Assembly: GCA_034430255.1 (NCBI GenBank)
Contig: DAOUEU010000035.1
Span: forward strand, 1 to 37,928
Reading direction: 5' to 3'
Source of the DNA: DATKYK01 sp034430255
GTDB lineage: Bacteria > Chloroflexota > Dehalococcoidia > E44-bin15
Length of the DNA: 37,928 nucleotides
Part shown: positions 24,513 through 32,770 of the stretch, one piece after another
Numbering within the stretch: the stretch's first letter is position 1
Layout of the letters: every line of letters starts with the position of its first letter
Notes under the pieces: model-generated
Seen by the model: only the letters and a program-made list of their open reading frames with translations
Databases searched by the model: none
What the model was told of the DNA's origin: nothing
Program-made: the position numbers and the translations under genes

Positions 24513-24540
24513 ATAATACTGAGTTACTGGTTTTTGTCAA
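24513..24540 (-). promoter_or_regulatory. Promoter of the zinc-finger nucleotidyltransferase gene
   Basis: On the minus strand TTGACA (24535-24540), a 16-bp spacer and TATTAT (24513-24518, 5 of 6). The predicted transcription start is about 5 nt before the ATG at 24501, so the transcript would be nearly leaderless. Confidence 0.6.
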
Positions 24541-24732
24541 CATACATTATCTTCACAAAAAATTATCTTTCTTACATAATAAATATGTAATTGGCAGGCG
24601 CACCTCTCATTATTTGGTGCCACTCCATCGGAATTGAATTGGGAAAACTCTACAATACCACAGGTAGATCGCTGAACTGCTAAAGTGGGAAGAGAATCCA
24701 TTGGTGGTAGTGGAATCAGCTGTTTGAGGTCC

Positions 24733-24761
24733 TTGACAAATTGCTATAAATCGTGTATCAA
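24733..24761 (+). promoter_or_regulatory. Putative promoter with a long structured leader before the 77-aa membrane protein
   Basis: TTGACA (24733-24738), a 17-bp spacer and TATCAA (24756-24761, 4 of 6), about 265 nt upstream of the ATG at 25029. Confidence 0.45.
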
Positions 24762-24871
24762 AGAAGCACCAGAGATCATTCTGCAATTCATGGAAATCTA
24801 ATCATGATTATTTACTATTTTCCCGTCAAGAAGTAGGCCCATGGAGCAAGCATTGCTATATTCGGCTGAGG

Positions 24872-24936
24872 AATGACACACCCATAGTGTCATTGGGAAA
24901 GCGCATTTATTTCAGCGAACCCATCGCGACCGATGG
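24872..24936 (+). promoter_or_regulatory. Two hairpins in the leader of the 77-aa membrane protein
   Basis: AATGACAC (24872-24879), a 7-nt loop and GTGTCATT (24887-24894) make a perfect 8-bp stem. CCATCG (24921-24926), CGAC and CGATGG (24931-24936) make a 6-bp stem with a 4-nt loop. They lie in a region of nearly 500 nt (24544-25028) without a gene. A regulatory RNA or protein-binding site is possible; I could not match a known riboswitch class. Confidence 0.4.
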
Positions 24937-25028
24937 GGAACCAGAGGTCAGCGGTGTAATAAGTCTTTTGTGGAGTTCTATAGCGAGCCCAGAAGAAATC
25001 CGCTCAATCCAAGGAAGAAGGAATCACG

Positions 25029-25262
25029 ATGAAGTTTTATACCAGCTTGATAATGGTGCCTGTTGTCCCTGCTTTCTTCTATTTGACCATTCCTCAGACA
25101 GCTGATGCCTACAATCTTGGAAGTGGTGGTTCCAGCCTTCACTTGATCGCAGCCCTCTTGGTCGGGGGGCTTTTTGCAGCAAACCATTTCCGGGACAGGA
25201 TCAAGACCTTCTACAGGAAGCTGGTCTCCCGAGGCGAAAAACGTGAAAGAGCCGAAGACTAG
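25029..25262 (+). CDS. Small membrane protein with N-terminal signal-like segment
   Basis: A 77-aa protein of unknown function. Residues 5-20 are hydrophobic (TSLIMVPVVPAFFYLT) and are followed by QTADAYN, where AxA-like cleavage at ADA is conceivable. A Gly/Ser linker (LGSGGSSLH) then leads to a second membrane segment (LIAALLVGGLFAANHF) and a basic cytoplasmic tail (RDRIKTFYRKLVSRGEKRE). A processed protein would thus be a single-pass peptide with a positive tail. AAGGAAGAAGGA lies before the ATG. A promoter candidate and two leader hairpins lie upstream, and a 7-bp stem (25270-25290) follows the stop. It is divergent from the zinc-finger nucleotidyltransferase. Confidence 0.65.
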   Translation: MKFYTSLIMVPVVPAFFYLTIPQTADAYNLGSGGSSLHLIAALLVGGLFAANHFRDRIKTFYRKLVSRGEKRERAED

Positions 25263-25269
25263 ATGAAGT

Positions 25270-25290
25270 ATCCCGAGCTCGTTTCGGGAT
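25270..25290 (+). terminator. Hairpin after the 77-aa gene
   Basis: ATCCCGA (25270-25276), a 7-nt loop and TCGGGAT (25284-25290) form a perfect 7-bp stem 8 nt after the stop codon. A T-rich stretch follows about 10 nt later, so it is a plausible but imperfect terminator. Confidence 0.45.
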
Positions 25291-25391
25291 CCAATCGGGT
25301 TCCTTTTCTTTGGAGAACCAGAATCGCAAGAACGCGCCCATTCTTATCTTAGAGACGCCCAGGCTGTGGTGATAGATGCCGCTGTTTGGTG

Positions 25392-25898
25392 CTATCTATT
25401 TGTGTAGATACTCCATGTATAGACCACATACTTTCTAAATGTATACAACCCGATACCGAACGTAACAAGAAGAAGTGGTAGTGCGTACTGCCAACCGATT
25501 ATGTATGTCATAACCGTTGGATACACAAAGGCAGCAAGAATGTTTGTATCAAAGTGAGGTACTGTAGGCCTTCCTTTTTTCCTAGAGATAAGCCATAGTA
25601 CAGGGGCTGTAAGAGCCAGTCCTATCACCCCTACTATAAAAAGCGACAACCCCTCGCCTTTTATGAGAAGTGCAACTCCTGTCAGAATAAGAAGAAAGAT
25701 ATCGGCCAAACCGTCAAAGGTTGCCCCGTATGAAGCTGTTTTCTTGCTTCTCCTTGCAAAGTAACCGTCCAGTAAATCGGTTATCGCTGCCGCAGCGAAA
25801 AGATAGAATGCAGCAAGAGTCTCATTTGCGAATATGAGCCAGATAACTATTGGAGCAGCAATAACCCTTAAAGCTGTAAGAACGTCTGCTATTCTCAT
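25392..25898 (-). CDS. CDP-alcohol phosphatidyltransferase family protein
   Basis: A 168-aa integral membrane protein. It carries the complete family motif D41-x2-D44-G45-x2-A48-R49-x8-G58-x3-D62-x3-D66, which binds two metal ions and the CDP group. Hydrophobic segments before and after give about five or six membrane passes. The family joins a CDP-activated unit to an alcohol with release of CMP, as in phosphatidylglycerol-phosphate, inositol-phosphate or phosphonolipid synthesis. Its specificity is not visible. AGAGAGAT precedes the ATG. It is near two phospho-alcohol-type cytidylyltransferase genes, which could make its CDP-linked substrate, but it is transcribed separately from them. Confidence 0.88.
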   Translation of the reverse strand: MRIADVLTALRVIAAPIVIWLIFANETLAAFYLFAAAAITDLLDGYFARRSKKTASYGATFDGLADIFLLILTGVALLIKGEGLSLFIVGVIGLALTAPVLWLISRKKGRPTVPHFDTNILAAFVYPTVMTYIIGWQYALPLLLVTFGIGLYTFRKYVVYTWSIYTNR

Positions 25899-26200
25899 TG
25901 CTATCTCTCTTTTCGTTTATTTTACTAGTCCGGGTTCTGCCATGCAGGAAATAACATCGATCCGCTATTGAAACATTTCGAGGATAATGGCGTTGTCCTA
26001 TTGACATAAATTCTTATAACAACCATTTATCAGGATCCAGTCCTTGCATGTGATGTGTTATGCTAGATGGTACGAGCTTCGTTGGGGTCAAAATTGCGCG
26101 TATCAAGTGATATGGACCAATGTACCAGTACTGTGTAGGGGTTGTCAATTAATTGGTCGAATTTTTTGTATGGAAAGATAGTGAAGAAGATGAGGGTAAC

Positions 26201-27091
26201 ATGAAAGAAGGGAAACCGAGCGCAACTGCAGAAGCAAACGCTGCCTTTAGGGCCGCCGAGTTAATGAGACCGGAGGATGAAAGGGTTTGCTATGACCCTT
26301 TTTCCAAGGATTTTCTTGGAACCAAATTCAGTATTATACGCAAGAGTCGACTCCTTACAAAGATTGCTCTCTGGTATGCTGAACGGGTAATTCCCGGTGC
26401 ACCTAGTGGTGTAGTAGCCCGAACCCGATATATCGATGAGTACTTGGAGACGTGTATAGATGACGGGATTGAGCAGTTGGTTATCCTGGGAGCTGGCTAC
26501 GATTCCAGAGCCTATAGGGTCGATAAACTAAAAGGAAGGGTCAGGGTCTTTGAAGTGGATCATCCTGACACAATGAGAGCGAAAGTGGAGAAGGTCAAGA
26601 AGATATTCGGGTTCCTTCCGGATGATGTAGTATACGTCCCCATCGATTTAGATAAAGGGAAGCTCAATGAAGGGCTTTTTGAAAGCGGCTACGATGAGAA
26701 CCTTAAGACCCTATTCATCTGGGAAGGCACAACCCCGTATCTATCAGCGGAGGCGGTAGACGAGACTTTAGCCTTTGTATCAAATAACTCCGGCGAAGGC
26801 AGTTTCATTATATTCGACTATGCCTTTCAGTCAGCTCTTGACGGGACTTTATGCCGTGAGGAGGCAAAGAAATGGCAGGCGGCTTTTGAACGAAGAGGTG
26901 AGCCTCCCACTTTTGGTATAGAAGAAGAAGCTATTGAGGAATTCCTTTTCAGGAAAGGGTTTTGTCAAGTGAAAAATGTTACTACAGAATTCCTTGAGAA
27001 TTCCTATTTCAAAGGAGCAAATCAGGGGAGAAGGGTGACACGCTTAGGCGGAATCGTTCATGCAACGGTTAAGCCCCAAGAACAAACCTAA
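26201..27091 (+). CDS. Class I SAM-dependent methyltransferase, leucine carboxyl methyltransferase (LCM)-like family
   Basis: 296 aa from the ATG at 26201, with GAGGG 7 nt upstream; a TTG at 26153 would add 16 residues that look unlike the family. SATAEANAAFRAAE and the DPFSKDFLG segment open the protein, VVARTRYIDEYLE precedes the SAM motif LVILGAGYDSRAYRV, and VFEVDHPDTMRAKVEKV follows; all are characteristic of the LCM/TIGR00027 group. IWEGTTPYLSAEAVDETL is the conserved later motif. These enzymes O-methylate carboxyl groups of proteins or small molecules. A role in methylating an acid made by neighbouring pathways is possible but unproven. A strong terminator lies 215 nt downstream. Confidence 0.87.
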   Translation: MKEGKPSATAEANAAFRAAELMRPEDERVCYDPFSKDFLGTKFSIIRKSRLLTKIALWYAERVIPGAPSGVVARTRYIDEYLETCIDDGIEQLVILGAGYDSRAYRVDKLKGRVRVFEVDHPDTMRAKVEKVKKIFGFLPDDVVYVPIDLDKGKLNEGLFESGYDENLKTLFIWEGTTPYLSAEAVDETLAFVSNNSGEGSFIIFDYAFQSALDGTLCREEAKKWQAAFERRGEPPTFGIEEEAIEEFLFRKGFCQVKNVTTEFLENSYFKGANQGRRVTRLGGIVHATVKPQEQT

Positions 27092-27305
27092 CGGATGCCC
27101 CCAGTTTAATTGGGAGTTAGAGGAAGCTCTGCACCGATTGACCACCTAGCTACTATGTGTCTGTTGTACTTTAGTCTGTAGATAGTCATCGAAGATTGCA
27201 CCGTTCGAGTAATCTACGTCTCATTATTTACATAATCTTTCGAGTTATTCTATTTCAGCCCATCGTATAGCATGAGATCGCTGAAATAGTCTCAATCAAC
27301 TCCCA

Positions 27306-27332
27306 AATCCCCCAATCTTGGGGGATTTTTTT
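27306..27332 (+). terminator. Rho-independent terminator
   Basis: AATCCCCC (27306-27313), a 6-nt loop and GGGGGATT (27320-27327) form an 8-bp stem running straight into a seven-T tract. It terminates plus-strand transcription after the LCM-like methyltransferase. Confidence 0.85.
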
Positions 27333-27389
27333 AAGCTGGGTGAGGGGCCGACAGGTCAGCCGATACCTCGGCCTACAGCCAGACCCCCA

Positions 27390-27405
27390 GCCCCGATATC
27401 GGGGC
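27390..27405. repeat. 16-bp palindrome GC-rich hairpin
   Basis: GCCCCGATATCGGGGC is perfectly palindromic and is followed by ACCTCTTTTT. It may be a second terminator or a spacer hairpin in the gene-free interval 27092-27494; otherwise that interval shows only the terminator at 27306-27332. Confidence 0.5.
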
Positions 27406-27494
27406 ACCTCTTTTTCAGCAGTCTCATCATATTAAGTAGAAGCAAAGTCAGATTTGTATAAACCACATTCATAAATGGTCGTGTAGTTCATTAG

Positions 27495-28799
27495 TTAGAA
27501 GTGGGCTTTATCAAACTCTTTGGATCGGTATCGCTCCCATCCCGGGAAAAGCTCGTGGTATACCCCAAGCCTGATACCCAATAGCTTTATGGCTCTCAGA
27601 AGGATCATTCTGAGCATCCTTGGCTTACTAAGAAGTGCTTTCATCAGGGCGAGAAGGGTAGTAGTTAATGATGGGGGACACCCTTCTATCTTAGTGGCAT
27701 TCTGTAAACCCTTATTACGTTTAACTGCACAGTCGCCGTATAGAAAAATATTGTGAGTATCTCTATCTGGCCTCAATTCAAGCCCATAGTATAACTCGGC
27801 ACCGCCAAAATCCATATTAGGATTGTCTTTGCCGAGTACTGATACTGCCAGGGCGAGCGTAGCGCCGCATGCAGAACAAAGAGTCTGTCCCGGAGGGGGG
27901 GCCGAAAGTCCTGTTACTCCTGATTGGCTTAACAATTCTTTGTCTGGTTCAACTTGCCATTCGAGCTTCTCCTTGAGAGATTCTATATCCTCTCCTTTAA
28001 TTTGAATTGCGCCGATATCGAAAGATCGATTATGCCTTTCGGCAAATTCCCTCAGATAGTCGACTTGTGACGGATCAATTCCCAGGATGGTTGACCCGAC
28101 AATGTCGCACTCGAATATGTCTGGGCTTGCTATAATCAAATCCTTTCGGTGGGCCACACCAGCGAGGGCTTCTGGCCCCTTCTCCAGCATATATATTCCA
28201 TCGATTATGACTAGGTCGCTCTTGATAGCTTCGTTTAGAAGACAAATCAGGGAATCCAGTCGATTACTAAGATGGAACCTTTGTTTTGAAGCTTTGCTGA
28301 GACACCCCTTTAAATTCTTGAAACCCAGAGAGACCTTCGTTTGAAAGTGGGTTTTTAGTACCGGTACATTGATTAGAAAATCGGCATCCAGAGCTGCTAA
28401 AGAAACTTGAGCCTTTACCCCTCCTAGATCCAGCTCACGAAAGAGACCCTGGTTGAAATCGATCAGCCTAACACCGTATTTTTGAGCAACCTTGTCAATG
28501 CCGGTACCCTTAAAGCCTCGTTTGGTATATGGGTCAAGTTCATCAAGTATACCGATGATGGCGCCTTCACCAATGGAGATATCTTTACAGCCATGTTCGA
28601 GTAGCAATTGTACGATACCGTCTATGATTTTTGAGGTGGTTACCATACCGTAGGGAGGCATTATTTTGTGTCTGAAACAGTTATTGGGCTTTATCAGGAC
28701 TCTGTCGTTCCTGCTGAGTTTCCCAAATCCATCGCACAGTTCAATGGCCTTACCAAGCGAGACCGGGGAGCCATCAAATTTCACCAGCGATACTGTCAT
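27495..28799 (-). CDS. DUF362 domain protein
   Basis: 434 aa. DUF362 hallmarks are present: VLIKPNNCFRHKIMPPYGMVTT near residues 34-55, KDISIGEGAI, then NVPVLKTHFQTKVSLGFKNLKGC near 145-167 and VIIDGIYMLEKGPEA. The C-terminal part has scattered Cys (LCSACGATLALA, GDCAVKRNKG, GCPPS) instead of the two-cluster ferredoxin domain seen in many relatives; four such Cys could bind metal. The biochemical role of the family is poorly defined, often iron-sulphur or redox-linked. AGGAG lies just before the ATG. It is followed on the same strand by none of the radical SAM operon genes directly (the DUF4389 gene precedes it at 53 nt), so a two-gene unit with DUF4389 is likely. Confidence 0.85.
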   Translation of the reverse strand: MTVSLVKFDGSPVSLGKAIELCDGFGKLSRNDRVLIKPNNCFRHKIMPPYGMVTTSKIIDGIVQLLLEHGCKDISIGEGAIIGILDELDPYTKRGFKGTGIDKVAQKYGVRLIDFNQGLFRELDLGGVKAQVSLAALDADFLINVPVLKTHFQTKVSLGFKNLKGCLSKASKQRFHLSNRLDSLICLLNEAIKSDLVIIDGIYMLEKGPEALAGVAHRKDLIIASPDIFECDIVGSTILGIDPSQVDYLREFAERHNRSFDIGAIQIKGEDIESLKEKLEWQVEPDKELLSQSGVTGLSAPPPGQTLCSACGATLALAVSVLGKDNPNMDFGGAELYYGLELRPDRDTHNIFLYGDCAVKRNKGLQNATKIEGCPPSLTTTLLALMKALLSKPRMLRMILLRAIKLLGIRLGVYHELFPGWERYRSKEFDKAHF

Positions 28800-28851
28800 G
28801 TTCTCTCCTAACTGACCTGGTATCCAAAAACCTTTGAGCTTTTTCCCGTGA

Positions 28852-29484
28852 TTAGTCGCTAAGTCTGAAAGGCGGATAGCGGTCGGTGGTTAAAATGATA
28901 GCATATACTCCCACTCTTAGAAACCATCGGAATACACCGACTACGAAGTCAAACAGGGACTTTGGGTAACGGCCAGTGAATAAAATGGCAAACCAGGCAA
29001 TTATTGCCGCTACTAGGACACCACAGTATAGAAAGAAGAGAACAATATAATGGGGAATAGCCATTATCCATTTTATCAGTGGCAGCCAGCGGTTGAGATC
29101 CTCTTTGGCATTCGGGTACGGGATGTCAATATGAACTGCCTGCTCTTCATCAATCGAAGGAAATTCATCTGTCAGTAGCATGAGATAAGCCCAAACGCGG
29201 GCAAAAAGCCTAGTCATAGCTAGATTCCAGTCAAACCACCACCTGGGATACTTTTGGCGGAAGAGGAGTATTAGCGCTGTTGGTAGGGCAATAAATCCAG
29301 CCAGGAGAAATTCGTTTCTCCATTCAGCCGCCTCCCAGGTGAGCGTAACACAGGCAACTAAGACTAAGATGATCTGGTCAACTAATATCACCGAAAACCA
29401 GATAACTGGAATTACCGCTAAAAGCCTGAAAAACGTAGTTAGCCTATTTAGCTTTCTATCCGGGTAATCGATGGACAGGCTCAT
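28852..29484 (-). CDS. DUF4389 membrane protein
   Basis: 210 aa from the ATG at 29484. SIDYPDRKLNRLTTFFRLLAVIPV is the DUF4389 opening, and the repeated FAILFTGRYPKSLFDFVVGVFRWFLRVGVY with LLTDRYPPF-type ends (TTDRYPPFRL) is typical. Four or five membrane segments. The ATG has no ribosome-binding site, whereas a perfect AAGGAGG lies at 29519-29525, followed in frame by ATT-ATC and residues ...EVPSAYP. Relatives usually carry a YPV-like residue set just before SIDYP, so translation may begin about 9-10 codons earlier at a non-standard ATT or ATC. The function of the family is unknown. Confidence 0.75.
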   Translation of the reverse strand: MSLSIDYPDRKLNRLTTFFRLLAVIPVIWFSVILVDQIILVLVACVTLTWEAAEWRNEFLLAGFIALPTALILLFRQKYPRWWFDWNLAMTRLFARVWAYLMLLTDEFPSIDEEQAVHIDIPYPNAKEDLNRWLPLIKWIMAIPHYIVLFFLYCGVLVAAIIAWFAILFTGRYPKSLFDFVVGVFRWFLRVGVYAIILTTDRYPPFRLSD

Positions 29485-29525
29485 TGGGTACGCACTTGGA
29501 ACTTCTGCGATAATAGAACCTCCTT

Positions 29526-29845
29526 ATAGAGTTTTCTGCAGTTGATCCAGACCTTATCTCAATTATAGCATGGAAAACCAACTCTTGAGTAGAACGATTG
29601 TCCAACAAACCGATGGTGATTTCAGCTATAAAGAAGCGGCGGGGTATCCCATCAACAAAAGCTTCTCAGAGGGTATGAAGCCCTGAAATCACAGTCAGGT
29701 GGCTTTTTAAAGCTGGTGCATGGGAGAATATTATCATCAACCACAACTGCTAGAGGGGATAAGCAACTGAAGCGCAAACGTAAGAAGATTTTTCTACCGG
29801 ATCGTGGTTACGCTTATGGTGATTGCCAAGAAGTTTTACCTGGGG
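29526..29845. other. Gene-free stretch of about 320 nt
   Basis: No supported coding frame. A TATAAT-like box on the minus strand (29558-29563) could belong to a promoter of the DUF4389 gene, but no good -35 is visible at the proper distance. Confidence 0.4.
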
Positions 29846-31258
29846 TCAATTTCCAGAGACGGTGTGGGATAGGCAAGAGCTCTTAACCTCAGAAGGCGAT
29901 AAATTTTTCATATATTCATATTTCTGCAGCCAAAGTGGACCAGATCCGCGATTCCATGCATAAGCGATAAAAGCTCCAATTAAGCTTTTTGTCTGGATAA
30001 AGGTAGTGAAGGCTCTTTTTAATGATGTCGCTCTTGAGCTAGTGTCTCTATACATTTGGGTAACACCTTCCATTAATTCATCAGGGGTCATGTGCTTAGG
30101 CTTAAATACAACCTCTGTGAAATCATAATGCGTCCAATCATCAGGATAATTGTTATATAACAGCCTTCCTTCCTGTTGTAGGTTGCTGTATAGTCTTGTT
30201 CCCGGAAGAGGGGTTATGATTGTAAACTGTGATGCATCGACATTTGCGTCCAGGACAAATTCTGTGGTTCTCTGAAACACCTCTTTCGTATCCCCATCGC
30301 TACCGAGAACAAATGCCCCCGCTATCGGGATGCCATAGTCATGTACTCTCTTGACCCCCTCTTTATATTTTTCCACACCCACCTTTAGATTTCTAACTTT
30401 ATGCATAGCTTGAAGTGCATCTTCACTTATAGATTCAAAACCGATGGCTAGACCCGAACAACCGGATTTCTTAGCCCACTTCAATACCTCCGGGCTATAT
30501 GCGATATCAATGTTTACCTGAGAAAACCATCGCTTGTCTATTCCTCTGGCTATCATCCCTTGGAACAATTGAATCGCCCTTTGTTCTGCTTTTCCCCCGT
30601 AACCTAAAATAGTATTATCCGAAAAAAAGATGTTCTTGCTATCTATGGCTTCTAATTCATCCAGCACCTCTTCTACCGGTCTTGCTCTATACATACGACC
30701 ATTGAAAGCTGTTACCGAACAGAACTCACAATCCATAGGGCAACCCCTCGCTGTTTCCACACCACCTAAATTAAGTGCATATTTATTAGAAAGGAGGTCA
30801 CGTCTGGGTCTAACAAGATTCTCTAAAGGAGTGTGCTCCCCTCTATAAAACCTTTTCAGTTCATTTCTTTCGAAATCATGGATTAAATCTTGCCAAACAG
30901 ATTCTGCCTCACCGATCACAACAGAATCAGCGTATTGTATCGCTTCATCAGGCAGCATAGATGCATGAATGCCGCCCATCACCGTTTTAATGCCTTTTCG
31001 CCGGTACTGCTCAGATATTGCGTAGGCTCTGGGAGCAGTAGGGGTCAGAGTAGTTATACCTACCAGATCAGCATCTTTAAAAGCTAGAGACTCAATAGTC
31101 TCATCGACTATTGTTATATCCCAACCAGGGGGGGTTAGTGCGGCCAAATAGGCCAGATTTGTCGGCGGGTACTGCATAATACGGACGGCAGCTTCAGTCC
31201 AGAATTCCTGGTGCTCGACTTCCGGAACTGGATTAATTATTAATAATTTCCTAGCCAT
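29846..31258 (-). CDS. B12-binding-domain radical SAM protein
   Basis: 470 aa from the ATG at 31258 (MARKLLIIN); a TTG at 31291 is the longest alternative. The N-terminal cobalamin-type Rossmann domain covers about residues 1-130 (NPVPEVEHQEFW, YPPTNLAYLAAL, DADLVGITTLTPTAPRA, GGIHASMLPDEA). The radical SAM motif is C173-x3-C177-x2-C180 (ARGCPMDCEFC). Family members methylate unreactive carbons, close rings or modify lipids and polyketides, for example HpnP and BchE. The lack of the full B12-binding DxHxxG motif means cobalamin use is unproven. It is third in the operon after the SRPBCC and acyltransferase genes. Its C-terminus may be frameshifted relative to a paralogue tail preserved at 31251-31379. 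Confidence 0.9.
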   Translation of the reverse strand: MARKLLIINPVPEVEHQEFWTEAAVRIMQYPPTNLAYLAALTPPGWDITIVDETIESLAFKDADLVGITTLTPTAPRAYAISEQYRRKGIKTVMGGIHASMLPDEAIQYADSVVIGEAESVWQDLIHDFERNELKRFYRGEHTPLENLVRPRRDLLSNKYALNLGGVETARGCPMDCEFCSVTAFNGRMYRARPVEEVLDELEAIDSKNIFFSDNTILGYGGKAEQRAIQLFQGMIARGIDKRWFSQVNIDIAYSPEVLKWAKKSGCSGLAIGFESISEDALQAMHKVRNLKVGVEKYKEGVKRVHDYGIPIAGAFVLGSDGDTKEVFQRTTEFVLDANVDASQFTIITPLPGTRLYSNLQQEGRLLYNNYPDDWTHYDFTEVVFKPKHMTPDELMEGVTQMYRDTSSRATSLKRAFTTFIQTKSLIGAFIAYAWNRGSGPLWLQKYEYMKNLSPSEVKSSCLSHTVSGN

Positions 31259-31379
31259 CACTCTTTCCCCATTTTTCACCTCTCTGGGCAACTCTCTCCA
31301 TCCGTGAAAGGGTAGGATATGTAAGAGTCCTTAACCCCCAGAAGGCAATGCATTTTAGGTTCCCTGGCGATACTGTCAT
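31251..31379 (-). pseudogene. 42-codon coupled frame containing the tail of a second radical SAM gene
   Basis: The ATG at 31379 overlaps the acyltransferase stop (ATGA) and the TAG at 31251-31253 overlaps the start of the radical SAM gene, so translation would be coupled across the three. Its DNA at about 31310-31356 aligns with the 3' end of the intact radical SAM gene (29861-29907) with one or two indels: KCIAFWGLRTLTYPT here matches a shifted frame of the intact gene. I read it as the residue of a tandem radical SAM copy with its middle deleted. A genuine small protein is the alternative. Confidence 0.5.
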
Positions 31380-32770
31380 GACCCTTTCGCACCGACCGGG
31401 TAGTTTTTTATCTCTTCAACATATAGACCCAAAAACATTTGCATTTTTTCCTCTGAGAAAAGGGCGGGTCTATAAGCGACAGAGACAGATAGATTCTTAT
31501 TGTAGATACCTAGGCAGATACTGAATCCCATTGGGGTTACAACGGCTGTTGAGCCAGTAATATTGACTATTCTGGAGCTACCTATGTTGGTCACAGAATG
31601 CTCGTCAGAGCCTACTTTTGGCCAGACCAGGCCTACATTGGTAATGAGAATGCTATCAACATATGTTCGAGTAATCATTAAGAATCTGCACATTCCTCTC
31701 ATAACCACCAGAGGAAAGCGAGAGCAAAAGTAAAAGAAATAGACCAGGGAGAAAGCCTTTCTGTTCAGGGTCGCATATACAGTATCCGCTCTTATCTTTC
31801 TCAATAGCTTTGCCGGATCAGCCCTATCCTCGGGCTTGGTTGAAAAGGAAAGCCAGGATGCCTGATTTGAAACCACATTACGAAACCCCTTTGGGCTCAT
31901 ATTTACTGGGGTCATTATGCGTATCTTATTGCTGACTTTTCCGTGCATGCTATTCCATTTTTCTACAACTCTGTAACACGCTGCTAAGAGAATATCGTTT
32001 AGCTCAACACCGGCTGATGTTGCTTTAGACATGATTTGTTCTAGTTCCGCTGGACTTATGGTTGTGGAATAATGGGCTATTTCCCTTGCGGGTCCTGACC
32101 TATCGTGGAAAACCCTTGTTGGGGGAGGAAAGGCATCTATAACAAACCTGTAAAGGAGATTGGAAATCATTTTCACATAATAGTGCTCTACCCTTGACCT
32201 TTGGCTGTTCGCAAATTCCAGTAATTCATCCCGCTTACTGTATATGCGGGTATCTTCCGGCGGTTGAGAATCCTCAGAAACCTCGTTATTGTAGCTTTCA
32301 ATGATCCTCCTTATGAAAAGAAGGGCGCGGAGTGCATCTGCCGCAGAGTGATGAAAAGTGAAAACCAGCGAACATTCAACCTCGGTCTTCCTTAACAGGA
32401 GGACTTTAAATGGAAATACCTTCCTTATATCTATGCGTTGGTTCAGAAATTCGAAAAGACAATTCTCATAGCTTGCATCCGGGAGGCTAGGTAGGGCTTG
32501 GATCGTCAGGACTCCCTCTCCAAGATCCTCCTGTACATCGCGGAAAAGTCTGAAATGTTTCCTGCACAGAATAGTCCTCATTCTGGGATGGGCTTTTTGG
32601 GCGGACAGAATTGCCTGGTTTAATCTAACCGGGTCTATTTCACCTTCTATGTCCAGAATTGCGTAGGTAGTCACCGGCTCGTTTATGCCATCAAGAGCTA
32701 ATAGGCATTTATCAACGCAATTCAGTGGGATTGATCTGCCGGGCCTTTTCATTTTTCTTTGCATAGTCAT
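31376..32770 (-). CDS. Condensation-fold acyltransferase (HHxxxD family, PapA/alcohol-acyltransferase like)
   Basis: A 464-aa protein. The catalytic motif is H140-H141-S-A-A-D145 in FTFHHSAADALRALLFIRR. The N-terminal strand (YAILDIEGEIDPVRLNQAILSAQKAHPRMRT) is the substrate-tunnel entrance seen in condensation, PapA and wax-ester-synthase-like proteins. IMTPVNMSPKGFRNVVSNQASWLSF and, near the C-terminus, ITGSTAVVTPMGFSICLGIYN are the latch and floor regions. There are no membrane segments. It should transfer an acyl group from CoA or ACP to an alcohol or amine; the acceptor is unknown. Its ATG overlaps the SRPBCC stop (TAATG), and its stop overlaps the coupled frame before the radical SAM gene, so the operon is tightly coupled. 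Acylation of a lipid or polyketide alcohol fits the context. Confidence 0.82.
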   Translation of the reverse strand: MTMQRKMKRPGRSIPLNCVDKCLLALDGINEPVTTYAILDIEGEIDPVRLNQAILSAQKAHPRMRTILCRKHFRLFRDVQEDLGEGVLTIQALPSLPDASYENCLFEFLNQRIDIRKVFPFKVLLLRKTEVECSLVFTFHHSAADALRALLFIRRIIESYNNEVSEDSQPPEDTRIYSKRDELLEFANSQRSRVEHYYVKMISNLLYRFVIDAFPPPTRVFHDRSGPAREIAHYSTTISPAELEQIMSKATSAGVELNDILLAACYRVVEKWNSMHGKVSNKIRIMTPVNMSPKGFRNVVSNQASWLSFSTKPEDRADPAKLLRKIRADTVYATLNRKAFSLVYFFYFCSRFPLVVMRGMCRFLMITRTYVDSILITNVGLVWPKVGSDEHSVTNIGSSRIVNITGSTAVVTPMGFSICLGIYNKNLSVSVAYRPALFSEEKMQMFLGLYVEEIKNYPVGAKGS

